Shown piece after piece: positions 17,219 to 24,102 of a stretch of DNA of 29,709 nucleotides (position 1 is the first letter of the stretch; every line of letters starts with the position of its first letter). This stretch comes from a virus: positions 1 through 29,709 of IMG/VR virus record IMGVR_UViG_3300025301_000075; one strand, 5' to 3'. The notes under the pieces are model-generated. The model had not been told where the DNA came from and searched no databases. It saw only the letters and a program-made list of their open reading frames with translations. The position numbers were made by a program, and so were the translations under genes.

Positions 17219-18658
17219 ATGGATTACACATTCAAGACACCCCCCTACGAGCACCAGGCTACTGTCCTGGCTACATCTTGGAGTCAGACCAATTGGGCAT
17301 GGCTCATGGAAATGGGAACCGGAAAATCCAAGGTTTGCATAGATAATGCCGCCATGCTTTTTGAAAAGAAAGAGATCAACACGCTTATTGTAATTGCTCC
17401 AAAAGGTGTTTACCGCAATTGGGCGAACCTTGAAATTCCGGCGCATCTCCCTGACAGAATTGATGCCAATACCGTTGTCTGGAACCCCGCCAATACCAAA
17501 GCCAACAAAGAAACTCTTATAAATTTTCTGGAATCTTCAGGGGGTCTCAAAATCTTTCTTATGAACGTCGAAGCCTTGTCTACTTCTAAAGGGAAAAAAT
17601 ATTTGGAGGCTCTTCTTCAACGCTCCACCTCCCTTTTAGCAGTAGACGAATCAACTACTATCAAGAGTCCAAAGGCCAAGCGAACCAAGACGCTTATAAA
17701 GCTGGGGTCACTCGCCAAATATCGGCGCATCCTCACAGGGTTTCCTGTGACGCAATCACCTCTGGATTTGTGGGCGCAGTGCAGGTTTATGGACAAGACA
17801 TTATTGGGGGATTGCGGGGACAACTTTTTCCAGTTCCAGTATCGCTACGCCATCATGAAAAAAAGTAGCGTAGGCACCCATACTTTTAATCGTGTTGTAG
17901 GTTATCGAGATCTCGAGAGATTATCAGAACTTCTGAAAAAGTTCTCCTCCCGCATAACAAAAGATGAATGCCTGGATTTGCCTGAGAAAGTTTATGTTCA
18001 AAGAAGTATTCCACTTACCCCAGATCAATCCAGAATTTATAATGAACTAAAGGAGTTTGCATTAGCCAATCTGGATAATGGGGAATTTATGACGGCTCCT
18101 AATGTCATGACCCAATTGTTGAGAATGCAACAAGTTCTGTCAGGCCATACCAAAACCGATTATGGCGAACTGGTGGAAATAAAAGACAATCGGCTGGATG
18201 AACTCCTCTCCTGTCTTGATGAGATGGAAGGTAAGACCATCATCTGGGCGCGGTTCCGTTATGACGTGAAACGCATTACAAAAGCGTTGCTTGAAAAATA
18301 CGGCGATGGAAAAGCGGTTGATTACTTTGGTGACACTTCCGATGATGATCGTGTTGAAGCCGTTAATAGATTTCAAAACGGAGACGCTCTCTTCTTTGTG
18401 GGCAACCCTCAGACGGGAGGGTACGGGTTAACACTGACCGCTGCCCAGAACGTGATTTACTTTTCAAACAGTTTCGATCTCGCTGTGCGGATGCAGAGCG
18501 AAGACCGGGCGCACCGCATAGGCCAACGGAACACTGTTACTTATGTGGATTTAATTGCGGAAGGGACTATTGACGAAAAGATAGTCAAGTCTCTCCGTGC
18601 CAAACTCAACATCGCCAGTCAGGTAATGGGCGAAGAATTTAAGGAGTGGTTAAGATGA
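17219..18658 (+). CDS. SNF2-type superfamily 2 helicase/translocase
   Basis: A 479-residue DNA-dependent ATPase. N-terminal Q-like PPYEHQ, motif I MEMGTGKSK (30-38), Ia IAPKGVYRNW, motif II VDEST (142-146, Ser replacing the usual A/C), III LTGFPVTQSP. The C-terminal lobe has IIWARFRYDV, VGNPQTGGYGLTLTAA (V) and QSEDRAHRIGQ (VI), the last typical of SNF2 proteins. Phages use such enzymes in replication, recombination or origin opening. The ATG at 17219 is the only possible start after an in-frame stop and lacks a ribosome site. It begins the rightward block and ends in an ATGA overlap. Confidence 0.92.
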   Translation: MDYTFKTPPYEHQATVLATSWSQTNWAWLMEMGTGKSKVCIDNAAMLFEKKEINTLIVIAPKGVYRNWANLEIPAHLPDRIDANTVVWNPANTKANKETLINFLESSGGLKIFLMNVEALSTSKGKKYLEALLQRSTSLLAVDESTTIKSPKAKRTKTLIKLGSLAKYRRILTGFPVTQSPLDLWAQCRFMDKTLLGDCGDNFFQFQYRYAIMKKSSVGTHTFNRVVGYRDLERLSELLKKFSSRITKDECLDLPEKVYVQRSIPLTPDQSRIYNELKEFALANLDNGEFMTAPNVMTQLLRMQQVLSGHTKTDYGELVEIKDNRLDELLSCLDEMEGKTIIWARFRYDVKRITKALLEKYGDGKAVDYFGDTSDDDRVEAVNRFQNGDALFFVGNPQTGGYGLTLTAAQNVIYFSNSFDLAVRMQSEDRAHRIGQRNTVTYVDLIAEGTIDEKIVKSLRAKLNIASQVMGEEFKEWLR

Positions 18659-19017
18659 CAAAATGGCATCGCGTATCTAACAACATAATATTTGGACCTT
18701 GGGCGCATTCTACTAACGGACAATACCTTATTTCAAAGGTTCCTGTGACCCAAGCCAAGGGTAATTGGGTCTATGCTGAAGATGAACACGGGGTGGATAT
18801 GTCAACGAAAGTGGATAGCCCACCTTCCCATATTTATTCAGTCACTAAATACAGTGATTCGGTTGTACCCCCTTACAAATATTGCTCGAATAACGACCCT
18901 GATAAAATTGAGGAATATAGAAAAAAAATGAGACTTCCTGAAGGAGTTCTGCCGTTGTCAGGCGGTCACTCTGAATGGAGATGCTTATCCCACGCAAAAC
19001 GATCAGTTGGAGAATAA
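18655..19017 (+). CDS. Hypothetical protein after the helicase
   Basis: A 120-residue protein starting at the ATG at 18655 (ATGA overlap with the helicase stop), with AGGAG about 8 bases upstream; an earlier GTG at 18646 is less likely. It is rich in aromatic and polar residues (TKWHRVSNNIIFGPWAHS) with a charged C-terminus (EEYRKKMRLPEG). No signal peptide, membrane segment or known motif was found. Co-transcription with the helicase is the only functional hint. Confidence 0.65.
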   Translation: MTKWHRVSNNIIFGPWAHSTNGQYLISKVPVTQAKGNWVYAEDEHGVDMSTKVDSPPSHIYSVTKYSDSVVPPYKYCSNNDPDKIEEYRKKMRLPEGVLPLSGGHSEWRCLSHAKRSVGE

Positions 19018-19018
19018 T

Positions 19019-19759
19019 ATGTCTGTTACAAAAGTAGAATTACAATATCCTATCTTCGCAACTTTAGATGAATGGGAAATACAGAGAGCGGATGTGATTG
19101 GTCGCGCTCGTACATTTGAATCCAGGCGCCAAGGTTTCGCCCCAACCTCTGAAAACAATACCCAAAAGTATGATCCTGAAGCACAGAATTTTAAGGATAG
19201 GATGGGGTCTTTGGGAGAGATGGCTGTTTCCAAAGCATTTAATGTTTATTTTCCTGGCCGTGTAAACAGTGGTGCAGTTTCTGTAGAAGAATTTAAAAAA
19301 ATACCTGACATTCATCATTGGGAAGTACGTGCTGTTCGTTCCGCCAACCATAGATTAATAATACGCCCTTGGCATAGGAACCCTGATAAACTTGATCGTG
19401 TCTATATTTCGGTTTGCGTAGGCATGAAAGGATTGAACACACCGCCGCCTCGTAAGGTTCATTGCTGGGTAAGGGGTTATTATGATGCAAGGAATCTTAC
19501 AGAAGAGATAATGGAAAGGTATAAAGATAACCCCAATGATGAGGGGGAAGCTGTTTTTCTTCCATATAAAACGTTACAAAATTGTTATGACTTATTAAAA
19601 GATATCACTCATCCGGATTCAAGGTTGATACACGATGAGTGGTGGGATGCTGAGTGGAATGGTCCGGGTCCACATCCCAATATGCATCTGCCCCCTTGGG
19701 AGGATTTTGAACCTCTTCCTCGTCCCCCCGGAGAGGTTATACCTTTCCCTAAAAAATAG
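19019..19759 (+). CDS. Possible PD-(D/E)XK-fold nuclease or hypothetical protein
   Basis: A 246-residue protein. The ATG at 19019 follows GGAG at a proper distance; an in-frame TTG at 19007 is an alternative. The middle contains DRMGSLGEMAVSKAF, then KIPDIHHWEVRAVR, LIIRPWHRNPDKLDRVYI and CWVRGYYDARN. The GE, PD and E-x-R order with following hydrophobic strands resembles phage proteins with a PD-(D/E)XK nuclease fold, although the usual Lys is Arg here. The C-terminus is Pro/Trp-rich. Nuclease function is inference; a structural search would settle it. Confidence 0.5.
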   Translation: MSVTKVELQYPIFATLDEWEIQRADVIGRARTFESRRQGFAPTSENNTQKYDPEAQNFKDRMGSLGEMAVSKAFNVYFPGRVNSGAVSVEEFKKIPDIHHWEVRAVRSANHRLIIRPWHRNPDKLDRVYISVCVGMKGLNTPPPRKVHCWVRGYYDARNLTEEIMERYKDNPNDEGEAVFLPYKTLQNCYDLLKDITHPDSRLIHDEWWDAEWNGPGPHPNMHLPPWEDFEPLPRPPGEVIPFPKK

Positions 19760-19768
19760 GAGATATTG

Positions 19769-19852
19769 ATGATACGTTCCCTTCTCCAACTTCTGTTAGG
19801 TATAATTATTATAGTCGGCTTTCTCTATCTGATTTTCGCGGTGGTATTATGA
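19769..19852 (+). CDS. 27-residue single-span membrane microprotein
   Basis: A tiny gene with AGGAG at 19758-19762, six bases before the ATG, and a stop overlapping the next start as ATGA. Translation begins MIRSLLQLLL and continues with GIIIIVGFLYLIFAVVL, so almost the whole protein is one hydrophobic helix with a single basic residue at the N-terminus. Coupling on both sides argues that it is real. Its role is unknown; a membrane effector or holin-like accessory is possible but unproven. Confidence 0.65.
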   Translation: MIRSLLQLLLGIIIIVGFLYLIFAVVL

Positions 19853-20253
19853 ACCAGTATACCAGCCGATGGAGCTTTGATAGAACCATGAGGCTTAGAG
19901 AACTTTTTGAGGAAGGGTTAACTTTTCTTGAAATTTCTCATGAACTTGGGATCAATCGTTCCGCTGTCGCTGGTAAGCTACATCGATTGGGATTGTGTCG
20001 AACTCAGTACTCCTCAAAAAAAAGTCCCCCAACCGTAGCGTCCAAATTTGGGGATTGGCATAAACTGGGGGTATTCAAATATTGTAAATGGCTGGATGAA
20101 GAAAGACGCTTTTGCCATGAACCAGTGGAAAAAGGATCTTCTTATACTTTCTGTCCAGATCATATGAAAAAAGTTCTATCGCAAACACAGAGGAGCCGAA
20201 ATGACCGGAAAAAAAAACCAATTTTATGGCACAGACTTACATCCTTACATTAA
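19849..20253 (+). CDS. gcrA: GcrA-like cell-cycle transcription regulator
   Basis: A 134-residue GcrA-family protein. The N-terminal helix-turn-helix is RLRELFEEGLTFLEISHELG followed by INRSAVAGKLHRLGL (to about residue 49), the family's core. The C-terminal part has CKW (Cys79), FCHEPV (Cys89) and FCPDH (Cys102, His105), the usual Cys/His cluster. In alphaproteobacteria GcrA binds sigma70-RNA polymerase and promoters carrying CcrM-methylated GANTC, driving division and replication genes. A phage copy may redirect host transcription or recruit polymerase to phage promoters. It overlaps the 27-residue gene (ATGA) and, by 53 bases, the transporter gene. Confidence 0.8.
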   Translation: MNQYTSRWSFDRTMRLRELFEEGLTFLEISHELGINRSAVAGKLHRLGLCRTQYSSKKSPPTVASKFGDWHKLGVFKYCKWLDEERRFCHEPVEKGSSYTFCPDHMKKVLSQTQRSRNDRKKKPILWHRLTSLH

Positions 20254-20713
20254 ACCGTGGACCTTCACATACGTTCTATTAGTTGTTGCCATCAACATTG
20301 GCTTCAGTGTCGTTCCACTGGTCCCTGTTTTTGGGGAAATGTTTCCTCCACTTTCTTTAGCAGTTGGCCTTGTCTTTGTCGCCCGTGACTTTGCACAACG
20401 TGAGATTGGTCATAAAGTTATAGGGGCCATGCTCGTTGCTGGGATTCTTTCATGGTTCATGGCAGATCCCTTCGTTGCCTTGGCTTCGATTACTGCTTTC
20501 CTGATTTCGGAATCAGCGGACTGGGGTATCTATACATGGACCAAGAAGCCTTTTGCTGAACGCATCCTGATCTCGAGCATTGTTTCAACACCGCTGGATA
20601 GCGGCGTTTTCCTCGCCATGATCGGTCACTTTTCAATTCTTAATACAATCTTAATGACCATTGCCAAAATGGCGGGTGCTCTGATTGTTTGGTGGATGCT
20701 TAAAAGACGATGA
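20201..20713 (+). CDS. yhhQ: VUT/YhhQ-family queuosine-precursor transporter
   Basis: A 170-residue inner-membrane protein with about five or six hydrophobic segments (near residues 19-41, 50-64, 74-89, 91-110, 120-142 and 147-167). Family-like features are VFVARDFAQREIGHK, LISESADWGIYTW and VSTPLDSGVFLAMIG, matching the VUT (formerly DUF165) family, whose YhhQ member imports preQ0/preQ1 queuosine precursors. AGGAG lies 5 bases before the ATG at 20201. The stop overlaps the next gene's start as ATGA. That gene is TGT/DpdA-like, so imported 7-deazaguanine is likely destined for DNA. No preQ0 synthesis gene (FolE, QueD, QueE, QueC) is seen in the window. Confidence 0.75.
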   Translation: MTGKKNQFYGTDLHPYIKPWTFTYVLLVVAINIGFSVVPLVPVFGEMFPPLSLAVGLVFVARDFAQREIGHKVIGAMLVAGILSWFMADPFVALASITAFLISESADWGIYTWTKKPFAERILISSIVSTPLDSGVFLAMIGHFSILNTILMTIAKMAGALIVWWMLKRR

Positions 20714-21393
20714 TCCATTACCACGGTACACCTCTAACCCCACGATCAGAACTATGGGGGATGGCAGGGAAACACTTTTGCGTTTCTTTTGGCGACCCCC
20801 GTGATGCTGATGTGTGCTTACGCATAGGTCAGAGCGTTATGTGGGACAATGGCGCCTTCAGCTTGTTTACCAGAGGAGTCCCTGCCCAATGGGAGAATTT
20901 CTATGCTTGGGTGGAACCGCGCTTGGGTCACCCCCACTGGGCAGTGGCCCCGGATGTCATAGATGGAGATGAAGAGGCTAACCTTATCCTTGCCAAGGAG
21001 TGGCCCCTACGGAAAGATTGCGCAGCAGTCGTGTGGCATTTATCTGAATCAATGGACCATCTTCTCTGCTTACAGGATCTAGGCTTTGGAAAACTTGCCT
21101 TTGGTTCAAGTGGAAAATACTGGAAGATTGGTACTCCCGAATGGGAACGTAGAGTAGATAAAGCTTTCAATACGTTAATTAACCACGGTCCACTGCCCTG
21201 GGTGCATATGATGAGAGGACTTTCTCTGGGAGGAAAACAATGGCCATTTTCTTCTGCCGATAGTACTAACGTAACTCTTCACCATGCAGAAAATAATGTA
21301 ACAGCAGAACATATGGCAAGACAAATAGACCACGCTCAATGTCCAGTTCAATGGACCATTAAACCAACTCAAAAGGAGTTATTAGATGCCTGA
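20710..21393 (+). CDS. TGT-fold DpdA-like DNA guanine transglycosylase candidate
   Basis: A 227-residue protein resembling the phage DpdA/tRNA-guanine transglycosylase group, which exchanges guanine for a 7-deazaguanine base in DNA. MWDNGAFSLF (Asp46) matches the DSGGFQ-type active-site motif, APDVIDGD gives Asp82/Asp85, FGSSGKYW follows, and WVHMMRGLSLGG plus FSSADSTNV (Asp184) match the late TGT strands with the second catalytic Asp region. The TGT zinc motif CxCxxC is absent. The direct coupling to a YhhQ-type transporter strongly supports the call. Alternatives are a DNA/RNA-modifying TIM-barrel enzyme of unknown substrate. It ends overlapping the next gene by 8 bases. Confidence 0.65.
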   Translation: MIHYHGTPLTPRSELWGMAGKHFCVSFGDPRDADVCLRIGQSVMWDNGAFSLFTRGVPAQWENFYAWVEPRLGHPHWAVAPDVIDGDEEANLILAKEWPLRKDCAAVVWHLSESMDHLLCLQDLGFGKLAFGSSGKYWKIGTPEWERRVDKAFNTLINHGPLPWVHMMRGLSLGGKQWPFSSADSTNVTLHHAENNVTAEHMARQIDHAQCPVQWTIKPTQKELLDA

Positions 21394-21586
21394 TACTAAA
21401 AAATATAAAAGCGTAGCTGTCCCTATACCTGTATGGGAAAAGTTATGGGCTATGTCAGAGAAGAACCACCGCTCACCGGCACAGCAGATATCATTCCTCG
21501 TTGAGGTTGCAGCAGGTTCTCCTAGTGACAAGGAAATCTTGTCCCTGTATGCTAACATAAGAGAAGTGGTGGCGCATCCACGATGA
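21386..21586 (+). CDS. Small ribbon-helix-helix-like protein
   Basis: A 66-residue protein with AAAGGAG seven bases before the ATG at 21386. KSVAVPIPVWEKLWAMSEKN followed by RSPAQQISFLVEVA fits a beta strand and two helices, as in Arc/CopG-type DNA-binding proteins. It could be an autoregulator of this block, but it is too short to be sure. It overlaps both neighbours (8 bases before, ATGA after). Confidence 0.55.
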   Translation: MPDTKKYKSVAVPIPVWEKLWAMSEKNHRSPAQQISFLVEVAAGSPSDKEILSLYANIREVVAHPR

Positions 21587-21837
21587 GTAATATTGAGGAA
21601 TTTTACCGCCGCGCCCACGTTTTCGTAGATGAAAATAAAGGGGACCTCGAGACTGAATCAGTAACAGTTGCTCTTTTTCGAGTAGCTCTTGAAAAAGGCG
21701 CTGAAACTATGGGGATGCCATTGGTTTGTTACCTAATATCCAGACTCCTGAGTGTTACTCTTGGGATTATAGCTGGAGACACACAGGTTAAATATGAAGA
21801 CATTCTTGACGGGTTTGATGACGAGACGAAGCATTAG
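21583..21837 (+). CDS. Hypothetical acidic protein
   Basis: An 84-residue protein starting in an ATGA overlap. It is acidic and probably helical, with a hydrophobic stretch MPLVCYLISRLLSVTLGIIAG that might associate with a membrane or form a core helix. No known motif. Its 3' end overlaps the next gene by 44 bases. Confidence 0.6.
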   Translation: MSNIEEFYRRAHVFVDENKGDLETESVTVALFRVALEKGAETMGMPLVCYLISRLLSVTLGIIAGDTQVKYEDILDGFDDETKH

Positions 21838-22177
21838 TTTAATTTTACTAACGCTTCTCATTATTGCGTGTCAAACCACAACAATAGCAAACCCCGTTCT
21901 TGTTGAGCATGAAAAACGACCTGGCCATTTAATCCTTTTTGCGACCATGCTTACAACTACAGCCGTTCAATGCGCCCCGTCAGATAAATCAAAATCTATT
22001 TTTAAACCAGAACAGATAGTTTTCACTGGGTTTATAGATAAAGATAATATTTTGAAGGTTTATCTTACACCGGATAATATATGGGCGGCGATGCTGGAAA
22101 ACACAGCGGGGCTGTCCTGTATTTATTTCACAGGAACCCCTGGCGTGTTAAAAAAACCCATTGAGAAATCATTTTAA
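21794..22177 (+). CDS. Putative secreted lipoprotein
   Basis: A 127-residue protein (119 if started at the in-frame ATG at 21818). The N-terminus has basic residues, then SLILLTLLIIAC, a signal peptide ending in the lipobox-like I-I-A-C, so it is probably a lipoprotein; signal peptidase I cleavage near TTTIAN is the alternative. The mature part is small and beta-rich (QIVFTGFIDKDNILKVYLT). A phage lipoprotein could act in lysis or superinfection exclusion, but nothing here decides. It ends the rightward block; a weak dyad TCCTCA/TGAGGA and a T-rich tract follow. Confidence 0.55.
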   Translation: MKTFLTGLMTRRSISLILLTLLIIACQTTTIANPVLVEHEKRPGHLILFATMLTTTAVQCAPSDKSKSIFKPEQIVFTGFIDKDNILKVYLTPDNIWAAMLENTAGLSCIYFTGTPGVLKKPIEKSF

Positions 22178-22221
22178 GTCCTCAAATTTCCCAAAGGCTT
22201 AACTGAGGAAAAATATTGTAT

Positions 22222-22251
22222 TTGTTTTTTTCAGGAGAAACCTCGTATAGT
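22222..22251 (+). promoter_or_regulatory. Candidate promoter of the XRE regulator gene
   Basis: TTGTTT (22222-22227), an 18-base spacer and TATAGT (22246-22251) give a plausible sigma70 promoter with a good -10 and weak -35. The start would be near 22258, leaving a leader of about 19 bases that holds the ribosome site of the regulator gene. The preceding sequence has TCCTCA/TGAGGA flanking 19 bases and a run of seven T, which may weakly end the upstream transcript. Confidence 0.45.
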
Positions 22252-22276
22252 ACCATCAGTGTAGGTGGGGGTATAG

Positions 22277-22525
22277 TTGAGAAACCGGGAAGAGAAACCA
22301 GATCATTGGGCTACGATTCTACTGTCGATACGCAAAGAATCAGGTCTCACCAGACCTGAACTTTCTGCGTTGTCTGGTGTTGGCACCAGTACCATAGAGA
22401 ATTACGAGCGGCGGAAGATACAGGAACCTTCCATCTACAAAGTAGAGCAGCTTTTGGATTGCATGGGTTACGAGCTTGATGCTCTCAGAGGTTCTTCTTT
22501 GTCATCAACGATTTCACCGCACTGA
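22277..22525 (+). CDS. XRE/Cro-CI-type helix-turn-helix regulator
   Basis: An 82-residue DNA-binding protein. An HTH_3 domain spans about residues 14-72: ILLSIRKESGLTRPELSALS then GVGTSTIENYERRKIQEPSI and YKVEQLLDCMGYELDAL. The start is TTG at 22277: an in-frame TAG lies directly before it, no ATG is near, and GGTGGGGG six bases upstream is the ribosome site. It stands alone between two opposing gene blocks with its own promoter, so it probably controls phage promoters. Its 3' end overlaps the convergent Zn-ribbon gene by 58 bases. Confidence 0.8.
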   Translation: MRNREEKPDHWATILLSIRKESGLTRPELSALSGVGTSTIENYERRKIQEPSIYKVEQLLDCMGYELDALRGSSLSSTISPH

Positions 22526-22620
22526 CATATCCACACGATTTCCTCCCCTCCTATAATAGCCTCCGCCATACAATCTTCAGGGTCTACTGTTTTTCCGCAC
22601 CATCTGCATGTTTTAATCAT
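22468..22620 (-). CDS. 50-residue Zn-ribbon-like protein
   Basis: Read from the ATG at 22620, with AGAGG six bases upstream and an ATGA overlap with the preceding basic microprotein gene. MIKTCRWCGKTVDPEDC gives CxxC and a further Cys, and VWICQCGEIVDD gives CxCG, so a zinc ribbon is likely. A longer TTG reading from 22656 is less convincing. It is the last gene of the minus block and runs tail-to-tail into the XRE gene. Confidence 0.6.
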   Translation of the reverse strand: MIKTCRWCGKTVDPEDCMAEAIIGGEEIVWICQCGEIVDDKEEPLRASSS

Positions 22621-22757
22621 CCTTGTCCTCTCTTTCGTTTTCTCATGCCACGCCAACCGGACTTTGGTCCTTCCTTCTTGCGCAAATTAAAAGGGCGCAA
22701 TTTATTCCCCCTTGATTTTGTGGTTTTAGAACGATATGTGCTTTTGTTTTTAACCAT
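22617..22757 (-). CDS. 46-residue highly basic microprotein
   Basis: From the ATG at 22757, which overlaps the radical SAM stop by 8 bases, to a TGA that overlaps the next ATG (ATGA). The translation starts MVKNKSTYRSKTTKSRGNKL and ends MRKRKRGQG; about 18 of 46 residues are Lys or Arg. It is likely a nucleic-acid-binding peptide. The coupling on both sides supports it; there is no known family. Confidence 0.6.
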   Translation of the reverse strand: MVKNKSTYRSKTTKSRGNKLRPFNLRKKEGPKSGWRGMRKRKRGQG

Positions 22758-23685
22758 CGAATAAATCTGCGTGATTTTTGGGTTTACGATTATGCCGACT
22801 ACGCTTGTAAAATTCCCATGGGGTGGTCTTGAATATCTCTTTTCTATTTACCCATCGTGCGAACTTCTTTTGGTAAGGGTCTTCCTTATTGTAAGGCATC
22901 ACATACGGATCGCATCCATATGAAGCTAACTTCTGTACCCGATACATGTCCTCTTCTGGAGTTGTATTGAACCCCACCAATACAAAGAAAGCCATCTGTC
23001 GAGGGGTTATTCCGGCATCCCAGCATCGATTTAAACCTTGGTCTATAAGTTTTTCTGTGCCTTTACTGAACTGGTCCCATGCGAAATGGACCTGCTTGTA
23101 CTTTCCTTTCAGATTGCGGAACTCTACTGATGCCAGTGCCGTAGCCTGTTCTTCAGTGATGATACGGATATTCAACCCTTGGCTGAAGCATACTTTCAAT
23201 TTGTGTTTTATTATTTCGTCAATCCTCTTATCCCATGACGGGTTCCCAAAGAAATCATTATCCAGTAGTACCACAAAATCGCTTCGCCGCTGTCTCCAAA
23301 TTTCATCAATTGTGTTTTCCTCATACGGTTTCCCTTCTTTCTGAGGCACAACACAGAATTTGCAACGAAATCTGCACCCCCTCATGGTAAATCCAATATT
23401 ATGAGGATAGCCATACAGGCTATAATCAGGAAAGCTTTTGTCTATTTCCAATGGGAGTTCTGTTTTGTAATCCCAACCCGTACCCCCAATCATCATTTCT
23501 TTCGGATCAAGCATGGATTTGTCTGAGTACTCAAAGACCGTGGATGCATAAACCTTGTCATAAGTGGATTTCCACAAGGGGCTATACCATCCCACAGAGT
23601 CCCCTCTTTCCTTATGATAATGACTTACTTTCATCAAAGCCAAGTTGGGGATCTTGGAATCTACATCCAATACTCCTATTTTCAT
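22750..23685 (-). CDS. Radical SAM enzyme of unknown substrate
   Basis: A 311-residue protein. The ATG at 23685 overlaps the hydrolase stop as ATGA and starts MKIGVLDVDSKIPNLAL, a plausible N-terminus; longer readings run into the neighbour. The 4Fe-4S motif is Cys104-x3-Cys108-x2-Cys111 in MRGCRFRCKFCVVP. The N-terminal 100 residues look like the Rossmann-type B12-binding module of larger radical SAM proteins (VYASTVFEYSD), but the cobalamin His motif is not obvious. Similar genes occur in marine phages without known function. It is not the QueE type. Possible roles are methylation or another modification of nucleic acid or protein. Confidence 0.82.
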   Translation of the reverse strand: MKIGVLDVDSKIPNLALMKVSHYHKERGDSVGWYSPLWKSTYDKVYASTVFEYSDKSMLDPKEMMIGGTGWDYKTELPLEIDKSFPDYSLYGYPHNIGFTMRGCRFRCKFCVVPQKEGKPYEENTIDEIWRQRRSDFVVLLDNDFFGNPSWDKRIDEIIKHKLKVCFSQGLNIRIITEEQATALASVEFRNLKGKYKQVHFAWDQFSKGTEKLIDQGLNRCWDAGITPRQMAFFVLVGFNTTPEEDMYRVQKLASYGCDPYVMPYNKEDPYQKKFARWVNRKEIFKTTPWEFYKRSRHNRKPKNHADLFDG

Positions 23686-24101
23686 TTCTCCCACCTGTAA
23701 AATATGTGATCGCCAATGCGGCCAATTTTTGTTTTCTTGATGTCCCACTTAGGGTTAACTGAAACTGCATGGTAATGGGTCGCCCCATCCGTTAAATCAT
23801 CTGAGTCACCATATATTACATAGTGCGCAATTAACTGCGCCCATCGATATGCGTCAAGATCATGAGGCCGGTCTTTGCGGCCATCGCAGTACCACGTAAA
23901 TTGACATTTCCAGCGCAGCGGCTGCCCAGTTACCTTTGAATGAATACCTTGTTTTATAACTTTACACGGCGTATCGGGGTAGCGAGGATCAGCTACCCTG
24001 TTCATTACTACGTGGGTGACCGCGATTTGCCCTCCTAGAGGCTGATTTCTTGCCTCGTAATACACATTTAAAGCAAGACAGACTAAAGATTCCGCTATCA
24101 T
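23682..24101 (-). CDS. SleB-like cell wall hydrolase
   Basis: A 139-residue protein matching the Hydrolase_2 (SleB) domain: LALNVYYEARNQPLGGQIAV with the likely catalytic Glu16, THVVMNRVADPRYP, CQFTWYCDG, and DGATHYHA near the end. SleB enzymes cleave peptidoglycan glycan strands. There is no clear cleavable signal, so it may need a holin, or act as the endolysin alongside the M15 peptidase. It is separated by one base from the PP-loop gene and overlaps the radical SAM gene (ATGA). Confidence 0.85.
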   Translation of the reverse strand: MIAESLVCLALNVYYEARNQPLGGQIAVTHVVMNRVADPRYPDTPCKVIKQGIHSKVTGQPLRWKCQFTWYCDGRKDRPHDLDAYRWAQLIAHYVIYGDSDDLTDGATHYHAVSVNPKWDIKKTKIGRIGDHIFYRWEK

Positions 24102-24102
24102 T

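Noticed and set aside
23682-23748. Longer N-terminus for the radical SAM protein from 23748
   Set aside because: It would lie wholly inside the hydrolase gene; the ATG at 23685 gives the usual ATGA coupling and a family-like N-terminus.
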